Source of the DNA: Hymenobacter polaris
GTDB lineage: Bacteria > Bacteroidota > Bacteroidia > Cytophagales > Hymenobacteraceae
DNA: 64,000 bases
Direction: 5' to 3'
Assembly (NCBI RefSeq): GCF_012927305.1
Contig: NZ_JABBGH010000001.1
Location: forward strand, 372,001-436,000
A program made the translations under genes and the position numbers. Of this stretch, positions 9,476 to 18,281 are shown piece by piece (position 1 is the stretch's first letter; every line of letters starts with the position of its first letter). The notes under the pieces are model-generated. The model had not been told where the DNA came from. It saw nothing but the letters and a program-made list of their open reading frames with translations, and searched no databases.

Positions 9476-9507
9476 CTAAAAAAAGTGGGTGGGTGTTTAC
9501 TCACTTT
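9476..9507 (-). terminator. Probable terminator of the 7TM sensor gene
   Basis: Read on the minus strand, AAAGTGAGT pairs with ACCCACTTT (9499-9507 with 9482-9490), followed by a run of seven T. One position is a mismatch or wobble. It lies about 50 bp past the sensor stop codon and before the susC promoter, separating the two units. Confidence 0.55.
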
Positions 9508-9558
9508 TGCTCACCACCTAAGTTTCCTGCAATCGTTGCCGGAAAAGATTTGATTAAC

Positions 9559-11568
9559 CTAAGCTTGCTCAACTACTCCTGGTAGTTCTTCTACCTCTAG
9601 CTCGGCAGTGGCGTCCAGTAGCACATGGGTCCAGGCTTCCCCTTCCTCGTAATCGGGCGCTTGGCTGCGGCGCTGCAAGGCGGCCAGCACTTTTTGCGCA
9701 AAGGACCAGCTAGTAGCCGGACGTAGCTCCAGCACCCGCGCCAGTTCGGCGGGGGCAAAGCGGCCCCGGTGGGCGTGCAGCAGAAAAACGGCGTACAGCG
9801 CTTTTACGATGGGGAACTTACATTTTTGCAGCAGCGTGCCCGTGGTAGCCGACTCGACGTAGCGGCAGCGGGTGCAGCGGCGGGCGAAGGGCTCGCGGGC
9901 TTCGCAGCTTTTTTCGTGGCCGCACTTGCGGCAGTGGTAGCCGTGCTGCCATTTCAGGTCGGCCAGGTAGCGCAGGCACGCGTCCTTGTCGGGATAAAGC
10001 TGGCTGAACTCGCCAAAGTCAAACTCGCGGGCTTCCAGGCGAGCCTCCTTTTGGTCCTGCACCTCGCGGCTCAGGTTGCGGTTGAGCTGCTCGATGGCAG
10101 CCGACTGCAGCGCCAGCAGGCTATTGGTTTCGAGCAGTTCGCGGTTTTGGGCGGCAATGGTGTCGTTTTGCTGGCGCAGCTCGTCGGTGCGGCGTGCTAC
10201 CAAGGCTTCTAGCTCGGTATTTAGCTGGTCTTTGAGGGCCTGGTTTTCGTGCAGCTTCTCTACCAGCAACTCCTGGGCCCGGTGGCGCTTGCGTAGTTGC
10301 TTCAGCAAGCGGTGCTGGGTGCGCAGCGTGGTGTCCATCAGGCTTTTAATCTTGTCGGCCAGGGCGTAGCTCAAAATGGCGATTTCCACCACGAAGGCCA
10401 CGTTGAGGCTGTACACCGTATAGGCGTTGTTGTAAAACTCCAGCCCCAGCTTGCGCGCCACCAAGAAAATGAGGCTGGCGGCCACCAGCGCCTGGGCTAG
10501 CAGTAGGTAGCGGGCCGGGGCCAGCCCTTCGCGCCACACGCGCCAAGCCGCGTAGTAAAGCAGCCCGTAGGGCAGCAGGTAGAGCCAGAAGCCTGAGCCC
10601 GAGTGCATCAGCGCCGCGTCGAACACCAGCAGCGCCACGCTGCCCCCCACCACCCAGCGAATAAGCTGGTCGAGGCGCGGCTGGCGGCTACTGGTTTCCA
10701 AGAAAGTGCGGGCGTACTGGCTGAAGGTAAGCAGCAGCAGCACGGGGGCCGCCACCCCCACCAAGTGGTTGAAGCCCGGCCCGTCCGGCCACAGGTACTG
10801 AAACCCTAGGCCGTCTTCCGACAAAAAGAGCAGCGCCCCGCTCAGCACATACAGCACGTAGTAGAGGTAGGGCTTCTCCTTTAGAAAGAAAAAGAGAAAC
10901 AGGTTGTATACCAGCATGATGAGCACGATGCCGTAGAAGCCGCCTAGCAGCCAGTACTGCAAGCCTAGCTGCGGAATGAGGCTGGCGCCGCTGTGCAGCA
11001 TGGCCCGGAAGCTGGTGGGCGAGTCGGAGCACAGGCGCAGGTAGTAGGTGGCCGGGCCGGCGCCAGCGTGCCGGGGCAGGTCGAAGAGGAAGTTTTTGTA
11101 GGGCTGGGGCCGGGTGGCAAAGGGCAGGTTGGCCCCCGTCATCACGCTGTCGTAGCCCCCGCCGGCCAGCGGCCGAAACAGCGTAGCCGCCCCAATGTGC
11201 GGGTCGTACAGCTCGAGGTACCAGTCGGTAGCGGGCCCTAGGCCGGGGCGCACCGTGAAGCGCAGCCAGTAGGTGCTGCGCGGGTGGTGGTTATTGGCCG
11301 GGCGGCCGGTGCCGGCCAGCGTGGCAAAGCTGCTCGCGTAGGCGGGGCTGCGCACCAGGCGCAGCGGCAAGCGGTTGCTGGAGTCTTCTAGCACGCTGTA
11401 AAAGCGGCCGTGAAGAAACTGGGCCGGGCGGCTGGCCGTGGTGACCAGCGTATCTTCGGCGGCGGGCGGGGTAGCCTGGGCAGCTAGCCAGCAGCAGCCA
11501 AGCAACCAAGCCAACGCCCAAGGCCGCGCCTGCTGCCAGCAGCGGGCCCGTACAAGCCAAGGCAACAT
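9559..11568 (-). CDS. 7TM-DISM membrane sensor fused to an IS1595-type zinc ribbon
   Basis: A 669-residue chimera. After a signal-like segment (about 13-32) comes a 7TMR-DISM extracellular domain (about 45-190, with STYWLRFTV). Next are seven hydrophobic helices (about 205-410), a long coiled coil (about 415-525), and then a segment (about 525-600) that reads like the zinc ribbon of IS1595-type transposases: a DKDACLRYLADLKW helix, CRKC near 543, CTRC near 562, then TTGTLLQKCKFPIVKALYAV. No DDE nuclease domain follows; the last 70 residues are acidic. The usual kinase, cyclase or GGDEF output is absent. It is divergent from the LytS/LytTR pair. That the ribbon binds DNA or a protein partner is inference. 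Confidence 0.85.
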   Translation of the reverse strand: MLPWLVRARCWQQARPWALAWLLGCCWLAAQATPPAAEDTLVTTASRPAQFLHGRFYSVLEDSSNRLPLRLVRSPAYASSFATLAGTGRPANNHHPRSTYWLRFTVRPGLGPATDWYLELYDPHIGAATLFRPLAGGGYDSVMTGANLPFATRPQPYKNFLFDLPRHAGAGPATYYLRLCSDSPTSFRAMLHSGASLIPQLGLQYWLLGGFYGIVLIMLVYNLFLFFFLKEKPYLYYVLYVLSGALLFLSEDGLGFQYLWPDGPGFNHLVGVAAPVLLLLTFSQYARTFLETSSRQPRLDQLIRWVVGGSVALLVFDAALMHSGSGFWLYLLPYGLLYYAAWRVWREGLAPARYLLLAQALVAASLIFLVARKLGLEFYNNAYTVYSLNVAFVVEIAILSYALADKIKSLMDTTLRTQHRLLKQLRKRHRAQELLVEKLHENQALKDQLNTELEALVARRTDELRQQNDTIAAQNRELLETNSLLALQSAAIEQLNRNLSREVQDQKEARLEAREFDFGEFSQLYPDKDACLRYLADLKWQHGYHCRKCGHEKSCEAREPFARRCTRCRYVESATTGTLLQKCKFPIVKALYAVFLLHAHRGRFAPAELARVLELRPATSWSFAQKVLAALQRRSQAPDYEEGEAWTHVLLDATAELEVEELPGVVEQA

Positions 11569-11718
11569 AGTAAAAAAACAGGGTGGGAGGATAGGGTAGG
11601 TAAAAATACACGAAATCTTTAATAAAGCTGGGCCGGAGCCAGCCGACTAAAGCTGGGGTGCGGTCGGCACAAATGGCCCGGTGGTCGGGGGCGGGCCCGC
11701 CAAGCCAGTAGGCGGCGG

Positions 11719-11726
11719 TATTTTTG
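11719..11726 (+). promoter_or_regulatory. -7 element of the LytS/LytTR operon
   Basis: TATTTTTG matches TAnnTTTG exactly and lies 24 bases before the chosen ATG at 11751. No TTG is seen at the right distance upstream. A weaker TATTTTTA faces the other way near the start of the divergent sensor gene. Confidence 0.5.
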
Positions 11727-11750
11727 AGTAAGCTGTTTTTTAGCTTTTCT

Positions 11751-12854
11751 ATGCCCGCTACTACTTTTCAGCGCATTATTACCCCGCTCATCCACGTGCT
11801 GGCCTGGGGGCTGCTGGCCCTCACGCTGCTGGTGTTTCTACCCTCGGCGGGCCACGTGGTGCTGCCCACCCAGTACTGGGTGAAGCAGGTGGTGCTGCTG
11901 CTGCTGTGGGTGGCGGCCTTCTACCTCACGGCCCACGTGAGCGTGCCGCGGCTGCTGCTACGCGGCCACAGCGGCTGGTTTGTGCTGACGCTGGCGGGCG
12001 CGGCGCTGGTTATTATGCTGGCGGGCCGGGTGCTCGAGCAAGTGTTGCACCTGCCCGAACTCATGCGCCAGGCTTTCCACGCGGCCGATGCCGCCGCGGG
12101 GCGGCCGCCCCGCCCCGGCGCGCCGGGTGGAGGTGGCCGCGGTTACCGCTTCGATTTGGTGAGCCTGCTCATTACCCTGCTGGTGCTGGGCATTGCCACG
12201 GCCATTACCATGGTGCAGCACTGGCAGCAGGAAGCCCGCCTGCGCGAGCGCCTCGACCAGCAGCGCACCGAGTCGGAGCTGGCGCTGCTCAAGGCCCAGA
12301 TTAACCCGCACTTCTTTTTCAATACCTTAAATAACATCTACTCGCTCACCCTCATCGACGGCGAGCGGGCTAGGGCGGCGCTGCATCGCCTCTCGCGCAT
12401 GATGCGCTACGTGCTCTACGACACGGCCAATGGCGAGGCCCTGCTCAGCCAGGAAGTCGGATTTATTCAGGATTACATCACCCTGATGCAGCTGCGGCTC
12501 ACCGACCGGGTGCAGGTGGTGTTTGAGCACCCCGAGCCGGTGCGCGAGGCGCGCATTGCGCCCATGCTGCTGCTGCCCTTCGTCGAAAATGCGTTTAAGC
12601 ACGGCGTGGCCGCCACCCAAACCAGCCGCATCTACATTGCCCTGCGCCAGCCCGCCACCGGCCAGCTCGAAATAGAAGTGCGCAACACACTGCTGCCCGC
12701 CACCAGCACCGACCTGGCCGGCTCCAATGGCATTGGCCTGGTTAATACCCGCCGCCGGCTCGACTTGCTATACCCCGGCCGCTACGCGCTGCACGTTGAT
12801 AAGCACACCCCCGAAAACGAGTTTGCCGTAGAGCTGGAGCTGCAAGTCGCCTAG
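11751..12854 (+). CDS. LytS-type sensor histidine kinase
   Basis: Start at ATG 11751; the ORF extends to a TTG at 11724, but that codon overlaps the probable -7 box. The 367-residue protein has four likely membrane helices in the first 160 residues, then a His_kinase (PF06580-type) domain. Visible motifs are the phosphoacceptor NPHFFFNTLNN, the N-box PFVENAFKHG and the G-box NGIGLVNTRRRL. It probably phosphorylates the LytTR regulator encoded 153 bp downstream. There is no recognisable extracellular sensor, as is usual for this class. Its TAG stop sits in a CCTAGG site. Confidence 0.93.
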   Translation: MPATTFQRIITPLIHVLAWGLLALTLLVFLPSAGHVVLPTQYWVKQVVLLLLWVAAFYLTAHVSVPRLLLRGHSGWFVLTLAGAALVIMLAGRVLEQVLHLPELMRQAFHAADAAAGRPPRPGAPGGGGRGYRFDLVSLLITLLVLGIATAITMVQHWQQEARLRERLDQQRTESELALLKAQINPHFFFNTLNNIYSLTLIDGERARAALHRLSRMMRYVLYDTANGEALLSQEVGFIQDYITLMQLRLTDRVQVVFEHPEPVREARIAPMLLLPFVENAFKHGVAATQTSRIYIALRQPATGQLEIEVRNTLLPATSTDLAGSNGIGLVNTRRRLDLLYPGRYALHVDKHTPENEFAVELELQVA

Positions 12855-12877
12855 GGGCAAAGCGGACGAAAAAAGCT

Positions 12878-12965
12878 GTCATGGCGAGCGCAGCGCAGCA
12901 ATTGCAACCCGGACGACCCTAGGTGTTAACGTGCTGGTGCGATTGCTTCGCAGGCTCGCAATGAC
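12878..12965. repeat. Palindromic repeat between kinase and regulator genes
   Basis: Arms starting GTCATGGCGAGCG (12878-12905) and ending GGCTCGCAATGAC (12939-12965) form an imperfect hairpin of about 27 bp. The loop contains CCCTAGG. The motif is different from the repeats at 36.3, 39.3 and 43.9 kb. It separates two genes of one likely operon. Confidence 0.7.
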
Positions 12966-13007
12966 GACTGACTGTGGCGCAATTCATAATTTATAATTAA
13001 TCAAAAG

Positions 13008-13751
13008 ATGCCCATTACCTGCATTGCCGTTGATGATGAGCCGCTGGCCCTGGCTTTGCTCTGCACCTTTATTGAGCAAACGCCCTTCTTGAAGCTACTG
13101 GGCCGCTACGGCAGCGGGGTAGAGGCCCTGCAAGGCCTGCACGAGCTAACCGAGCCGGTTGACGTGGCTTTCCTTGATATTCAGATGCAGGAGCTGACCG
13201 GCCTGGAAATGGCGCGGGGGCTGAGCCAGCAGGCCAGCCCGCCGCGCATCATCTTCACCACGGCCTTCCCGCAGTATGCCCTGGAGGGCTACAAGGTAGA
13301 TGCGCTCGACTACCTCGTGAAGCCCTTCAACTACGAGGAATTTCTGCGCGCGGCCAACAAAGCCCGCGCCTACGCCGAGCTAGCTCACGCCGGCGCCGCC
13401 ACCCCACCCGAAGCGCTTCCCGCGCCCGAGGAGGATTACCTATTTCTAAAGGTTGAGTACCAGCTGGTGCGCGTGGCGCTGAGCGACATCCTCTACATAG
13501 AAGGCCTGAAGGACTACGTGAAGGTGCACCTCAAGAGCACCCCTAGGGCCCTGCTCTCGCTGATGAGCCTGCGGGCGATGGAAGAAAAGCTGCCCGCCCG
13601 GCGCTTCTTGCGCATTCACCGCTCGTTTATCGTGGCCCTCGACAAGATAGAGGCCGTGCGCCGCCTGACGGTGCAGATTGGCAGCGAGACGATTCCGGTG
13701 GGCGAGCAGTACAAGGAAGCGTTTCAGCAGTTCCTCAGCCGCTGGAGCTAG
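13008..13751 (+). CDS. LytTR-family response regulator
   Basis: A 247-residue protein with a receiver domain (about 1-120; acidic pocket AVDDE, phosphoacceptor Asp in VAFLDIQM, Lys in YLVKPF) and a C-terminal LytTR DNA-binding domain (about 145-245, YIEGLKDYVKVHL, then RIHRSFIV). It should bind direct repeats as a dimer when phosphorylated by the LytS kinase upstream. Targets are not shown by the sequence; the glucan locus and the divergent zinc-ribbon sensor are close by. Confidence 0.94.
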   Translation: MPITCIAVDDEPLALALLCTFIEQTPFLKLLGRYGSGVEALQGLHELTEPVDVAFLDIQMQELTGLEMARGLSQQASPPRIIFTTAFPQYALEGYKVDALDYLVKPFNYEEFLRAANKARAYAELAHAGAATPPEALPAPEEDYLFLKVEYQLVRVALSDILYIEGLKDYVKVHLKSTPRALLSLMSLRAMEEKLPARRFLRIHRSFIVALDKIEAVRRLTVQIGSETIPVGEQYKEAFQQFLSRWS

Positions 13752-13917
13752 GCGCTGCTTGCCTTTCTATAGCTATACTATATTAAGTATAGGTGCCCTA
13801 GGGGGAAGCGAGGCAAGAAAGGCTGGCCTCGCGTGAGGCGCAACGTGTGCGCAACAACCAGCGTTGCAGGGCCGGCCGGTGCCTGAATGCCGCCCGTGCC
13901 CTAGGGTGCTGCCTTAT

Positions 13918-13951
13918 AAAAAAGGCCTTTAGCACGCGCTAAAGGCCTTTT
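13918..13951. terminator. Bidirectional terminator
   Basis: AAAGGCCTTTAGC (13921-13933) pairs with GCTAAAGGCCTTT (13938-13950) across a four-base loop, with A and T runs on the two sides. It lies between the convergent LytTR regulator and Spy-like genes and can serve both. Confidence 0.85.
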
Positions 13952-13976
13952 GGGTTGGTTCGCTGGTACTAGTACC

Positions 13977-14366
13977 TTAGTTGCTGGGCGCGGGGCGCTG
14001 GCCGCGCTGCGGGCGCATGGACTGGTACTTGGTGAATTGCTCGGGGGTGAGAATCTCCTTCATTTTGGCTTCCATCTCGGTGCGGCGGGCTTGCATGGCC
14101 TGGCGCTCGGCATCGGTGGGCGGGCCGCTGGGGCGGTTCGCCATGGCCGCGCGGTTTTCGCTCATCAGGGCCTGCACCTTGGTTTGCTGGTCGGCCGTGA
14201 GGTTAAGCTCCTTCATCATATCGGCCTGGCGGCCCATGCCCATGCCTCCGCGTCCCTGGGCGGGCGCCGCTTGGTCGGGGGTGGTGGTTTGGGCGTGGGC
14301 GGCGCTGGTAGCGGCCAGGCCGAGGGCGGCCAGTAGGCTTGCTTGGAAAATGAAACGAGTAGACAT
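13977..14366 (-). CDS. Spy/CpxP-like periplasmic protein
   Basis: Start at ATG 14366, which opens a clean signal peptide (MSTRFIFQASLLAALGLAAT, cleavage after AHA); the ORF extends to 14531 without support. The 129-residue product has two LTxxQ-type motifs, LTADQQTKVQ and LTPEQFTKYQ, in a helical, charged mature chain. Spy/CpxP proteins are small periplasmic chaperones or stress sensors. It is convergent with the LytTR regulator and shares its terminator. Confidence 0.8.
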   Translation of the reverse strand: MSTRFIFQASLLAALGLAATSAAHAQTTTPDQAAPAQGRGGMGMGRQADMMKELNLTADQQTKVQALMSENRAAMANRPSGPPTDAERQAMQARRTEMEAKMKEILTPEQFTKYQSMRPQRGQRPAPSN

Positions 14367-14607
14367 CGGGAAAAAAGGGGGAAAGGGTGAGAGCCACCGC
14401 GTTAGCCACAGCGGTTGACTAAAAGTAGGTATATACGCGCATGCGTCAATACTGGTAGTCGGCCAGCGCCCCCAATGTGCCGACCAACGCCAGCGGCGTG
14501 AAGAGTTGGTGAGAAAAACCCAATTTTCCAACCCGCGCCCGCCAAATACCGTCTAGCAGGGGGCCGGTGCGCCGGCCGCTATTCTCCAATCAAAACCCTT
14601 CTTTTGT

Positions 14608-15423
14608 ATGCCTACTCCCGAGTCGTCCCGCCTAGCGGGGCAGTTTGCCTTGGTTACTGGCGCCAGTTCCGGCATTGGGGCGGCCGTGGCCAAGACCCTG
14701 GCCGCCCAGGGCGCGGCCGTGGTCGTCAACTACATCGGCAACCCCGACGCGGCCGATGCCGTGGTGCAGGAAATAGCCGCGGCGGGCGGCACGGCCCTGG
14801 CCATCATGGCCGACGTGAGTAAGGAAGACCAGGTGCAGGCCATGTTTAAGCAGGCTGTCGCGCACTTCGGTACCCTGCACATTGTGGTGGCTAACGCGGG
14901 CATTCAGGTCGATTCGGGCTTTGTGGACATGACCCTGGCCCAGTGGCAAAAAGTGATTGACGTGAACCTGACCGGCCAGTTTTTGTGCCTGCGCGAGGGC
15001 GCCCGCGAGTTCATCCGGCGCGGCCCGCAGCCCGAGGTAAGCAAGGCCCTAGGCAAGCTGCTGTGCATGAGCAGCGTGCACGAGGTGATTCCGTGGGCTG
15101 GGCACGTGAACTACGCCACCAGCAAGGGCGGCATCATGCAGCTCATGAAAAGCGCCGCCCAGGAGCTAGCGCCCCAGAAAATTCGAGTGAACGCCATCGG
15201 GCCGGGAGCCATTAAAACGCCCATCAACCACGATGCCTGGGCCACGCCCGAGGCCGAGGCCAAGCTGCTGACGCTCATCCCGTACAACCGCGTGGGCGTG
15301 CCCGAAGACATCGGCCAGCTGGCCGCCTGGCTGGTGTCGGACGAGGCGGACTACATCACGGGCCAAACCATTTTCATGGATGGCGGCATGACGCTGTACC
15401 CCGGCTTCGCCACGGGCGGCTAG
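14608..15423 (+). CDS. Glucose 1-dehydrogenase-like SDR
   Basis: A 271-residue short-chain dehydrogenase with cofactor motif TGASSGIG, NAG motif, catalytic Ser in MSSVHEVIPW and Tyr/Lys in YATSKGG. MSSVHEVIPW, GPGAIKTPIN and the end DGGMTLYPGF closely resemble NAD(P)-dependent glucose 1-dehydrogenases of the Bacillus type, so it probably oxidises glucose to gluconolactone. It heads a unit with a glucosidase, a cyclase-family hydrolase and gluconokinase. TTCTTTTG, close to the -7 consensus, ends one base before the ATG, so the transcript may be leaderless. Confidence 0.85.
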   Translation: MPTPESSRLAGQFALVTGASSGIGAAVAKTLAAQGAAVVVNYIGNPDAADAVVQEIAAAGGTALAIMADVSKEDQVQAMFKQAVAHFGTLHIVVANAGIQVDSGFVDMTLAQWQKVIDVNLTGQFLCLREGAREFIRRGPQPEVSKALGKLLCMSSVHEVIPWAGHVNYATSKGGIMQLMKSAAQELAPQKIRVNAIGPGAIKTPINHDAWATPEAEAKLLTLIPYNRVGVPEDIGQLAAWLVSDEADYITGQTIFMDGGMTLYPGFATGG

Positions 15424-15579
15424 CCCAGGCCCGCTGCTAGCGGCGCCGGGCCGGCGCGGCGTGCTGCGCACTAAGCGCTGCGCCGGGCCCTAGGGCCGGT
15501 GGCCGCGCCCAAGCCATCCCAAGGGATTTGGGCGGTGGCACTTGCGCAGTTATTCTATAAAAGGTTAACAGATAGTATT

Positions 15580-18234
15580 TTGAACGCCGAGCAGCAGCGC
15601 CTTCAGGCAGCGAATACCAACCAGAAAGATTGGCGCCACTACGGGCCCTACCTCTCGGAGCGGCAGTGGGGCACTGTGCGCGAGGACTACTCGGCCGGTG
15701 GCGATGCCTGGAACTACACCACCTTCGACATGGCCCGCTCCTACACCTACCGCTGGGGCGAGGAGGGCCTGGCCGGCTTCTGCGACACGCAGCAGCTGCT
15801 GTGCGAGTGCCTGGCGCTGTGGAACGGCCAAGACCCGTTCTTGAAAGAGCAACTCTTCGGCCTGAGCGGGCCCCAGGGCAACCACGGCGAGGACGTGAAG
15901 GAGCTGTATTACTTCCTGGACGCCACGCCCACGCACTCCTACCAAAAGCTGCTTTATAAGTACCCGCAGGCGGCTTTTCCCTACGAGCAGTTGCTGAAAG
16001 AAAACGCCGCCCGCGACCGTCTGGAGCCCGAATACGAGCTGCTGGACACGGGTATTTTCGACGAGGGCCGCTACTTCGACGTGTTCGTGGAGATGGCCAA
16101 GGCCGATGCCAACGACCTGCTGTTTCAGTACACCATCGTGAACCGCGGCCCCGAGGCGGCCACCGTGCACGTGCTGCCGCAGCTCTGGTTTCGCAACTCC
16201 TGGACCTGGGGCTACGACAACTACCGCCCGCAGCTCCGGGCGCTGGATGACCATACGGTAGCCGTGGCGCACCGCGAGCTAGGCGATTTGACCTGGTACG
16301 CCGACGGCCGGCCCGAGCTACTGTTTTGTGATAACAACACCAATGTGCAGCGCCTCGACCACCACCCCTCGGACGAGCCGTACTATAAGGATGGCATCAA
16401 CAACTACTTGGTGGATGGCCAGCGCGGCGCGGTAAACCCCAGCCGCGTGGGCACCAAGGCCGCCGCCCACTACGTGCTGACGCTGCAGCCCGGCGAAAGC
16501 CAGCAGGTGCGGCTGCGCCTAGGGCCCACTGGGCAGGTAAGGCCCTTCGCCGATTTCGAGCAGGTGTTCGCGCAGCGCCAGCAGGAAGCCGACGAGTTTT
16601 ACGCCGACTTGCAGCGCGACATCACCAACGATGATGCTCGGCTGGTGCAGCGCCAGGCCTTCGCGGGTATGCTGTGGAGCAAGCAGTTCTACGACTACGA
16701 CGTGCCGCGCTGGCTGGCCGGCGACCCGGCCCTGCCGCCGCCCCCGTCCGAGCGCCTGACCGGGCGCAATGCGGAGTGGCGCAGCCTGACCAATTACGAC
16801 ATTATCTCGATGCCCGATACCTGGGAGTACCCCTGGTACGCGGCCTGGGATTTGGCTTTTCACTGCCTGCCGCTGGTGCAACTCGACCCCGAGTTTGCTA
16901 AAAACCAGCTGCGCCTGCTGTGCCACGATTGGTACATGCACCCCAACGGCCAGCTGCCGGCCTACGAGTGGCACTTCTCGGACGTGAACCCGCCGGTACA
17001 CGCCTGGGCCACGTTCCGGGTGTTTAAGATAGACCAAAAGCAGCGCGGCGACGCAGGCGATATTGTGTTTCTGGAAACCGTGTTTCACCGGCTGCTGCTC
17101 AACTTCACGTGGTGGGTGAACCAGAAGGACCGCGACGGGCACAACATTTTTGAAGGCGGCTTCCTAGGCCTCGACAACATTGGGGTGTTTGACCGCTCGG
17201 CGCCTTTGCCTTTCGGCGGTACCCTAGAGCAGGCCGACGGCACGGCCTGGGTAGCCATGTTCGCGCTTAATATGATGCGCATTGCTCTGGAGCTGAGCCA
17301 GTCCAACCCGGTGTACCAGGATTTGGCGTGCAAGTTCTTCGAGCACTTCCTCTACATTGCCGAGGCCATGACCAACGTGGGCAACACGGAGCTGGACCTG
17401 TGGGACGACGAGGACGAGTTTTACTACGACGCCCTCAACAAGCCCGACGGCAGCCACGAGCTGCTAAAAGTGCGCTCGATGGTGGGGCTGATTCCGCTGT
17501 TTGCGGTAGAAGTGCTCGACGAGGACTTACTGGTGGGGGCACCCGTTTTCCTGGCCCGCATGAACTGGCTGCTCACCAACCGCCCGCACCTGGCCGACTT
17601 GGTGAGCCACTGGCAGGAGCCGGGCAAGGGCTCGCGCCGCCTGCTCAGCCTGTTGCGCGGCCACCGCATGAAGCGCCTGCTATTCAGAATGTTGGACCCG
17701 GCCGAGTTCTTTTCCGAGCACGGCATCCGCAGCCTCTCGCGGGTATACTTCGACCAGCCCTACGTGTTTGAGGAAGGCGATTCGAAATTCACGGTCAACT
17801 ACCAGCCGGCCGAGTCGGAGAGCGACATATTTGGGGGCAACTCCAACTGGCGCGGCCCTATTTGGTTTCCGGTCAACTTCTTGATTGTGGAGTCGTTGCA
17901 GCGCTTCCACCACTACTACGGCGACGACTTTAAGGTGGAGTGCCCCACGCACTCGGGCCACTACGTCACCATCCTGGACGTGGCCGAAGAGATTGCCCAG
18001 CGCCTCAACCGGCTTTTTCTGCGTGATGAGCACACCGGCCAGCGCGCCTGCTTTGGCGAGCGCAAGCTGCTGCAAGATGACCCCCACTTCCGCGACTACG
18101 TGCTGTTCAACGAGTATTTCAACGGCGACACTGGCGAAGGCCTGGGCGCCAGCCACCAAACCGGCTGGACTGGCCTCGTAACCAAGCTCTTGCAAGCGCG
18201 CTACGATATTAAGTTTCACTACGAGGAAGAATAG
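15580..18234 (+). CDS. GH63-type cytosolic glucosidase
   Basis: Preferred start is TTG 15580 (reads MNAEQQRLQAANT), because family members begin about there; a GTG at 15499 would add 27 residues of poor character. The product is about 884 residues with no signal peptide, so probably cytosolic. WRHYGPYLSERQWGTVREDY, GNHGEDVKELYY and TPTHSYQKLLYKYPQ are typical of the GH63/MGH1-like glucosidase group with an (alpha/alpha)6 barrel. It probably releases glucose from a small glucoside, perhaps glucosylglycerate or an alpha-glucan fragment. Neighbouring genes encode the next steps for free glucose. Substrate is not determinable here. Confidence 0.85.
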   Translation: MNAEQQRLQAANTNQKDWRHYGPYLSERQWGTVREDYSAGGDAWNYTTFDMARSYTYRWGEEGLAGFCDTQQLLCECLALWNGQDPFLKEQLFGLSGPQGNHGEDVKELYYFLDATPTHSYQKLLYKYPQAAFPYEQLLKENAARDRLEPEYELLDTGIFDEGRYFDVFVEMAKADANDLLFQYTIVNRGPEAATVHVLPQLWFRNSWTWGYDNYRPQLRALDDHTVAVAHRELGDLTWYADGRPELLFCDNNTNVQRLDHHPSDEPYYKDGINNYLVDGQRGAVNPSRVGTKAAAHYVLTLQPGESQQVRLRLGPTGQVRPFADFEQVFAQRQQEADEFYADLQRDITNDDARLVQRQAFAGMLWSKQFYDYDVPRWLAGDPALPPPPSERLTGRNAEWRSLTNYDIISMPDTWEYPWYAAWDLAFHCLPLVQLDPEFAKNQLRLLCHDWYMHPNGQLPAYEWHFSDVNPPVHAWATFRVFKIDQKQRGDAGDIVFLETVFHRLLLNFTWWVNQKDRDGHNIFEGGFLGLDNIGVFDRSAPLPFGGTLEQADGTAWVAMFALNMMRIALELSQSNPVYQDLACKFFEHFLYIAEAMTNVGNTELDLWDDEDEFYYDALNKPDGSHELLKVRSMVGLIPLFAVEVLDEDLLVGAPVFLARMNWLLTNRPHLADLVSHWQEPGKGSRRLLSLLRGHRMKRLLFRMLDPAEFFSEHGIRSLSRVYFDQPYVFEEGDSKFTVNYQPAESESDIFGGNSNWRGPIWFPVNFLIVESLQRFHHYYGDDFKVECPTHSGHYVTILDVAEEIAQRLNRLFLRDEHTGQRACFGERKLLQDDPHFRDYVLFNEYFNGDTGEGLGASHQTGWTGLVTKLLQARYDIKFHYEEE

Positions 18235-18281
18235 CCCCTAGGGCTATGGTCATGAAGTACTAGCCACTAATCACTGTAAAA

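Noticed and set aside
9285..9479. 64-codon plus-strand ORF in the susC upstream spacer
   Set aside because: It overlaps the susC promoter and an inferred terminator, and its sequence has no recognisable domain or signal.
9559..11568. An intact IS1595 insertion
   Set aside because: Only the zinc ribbon part is present, in frame with the sensor; no DDE domain, terminal inverted repeats or target duplication are visible.
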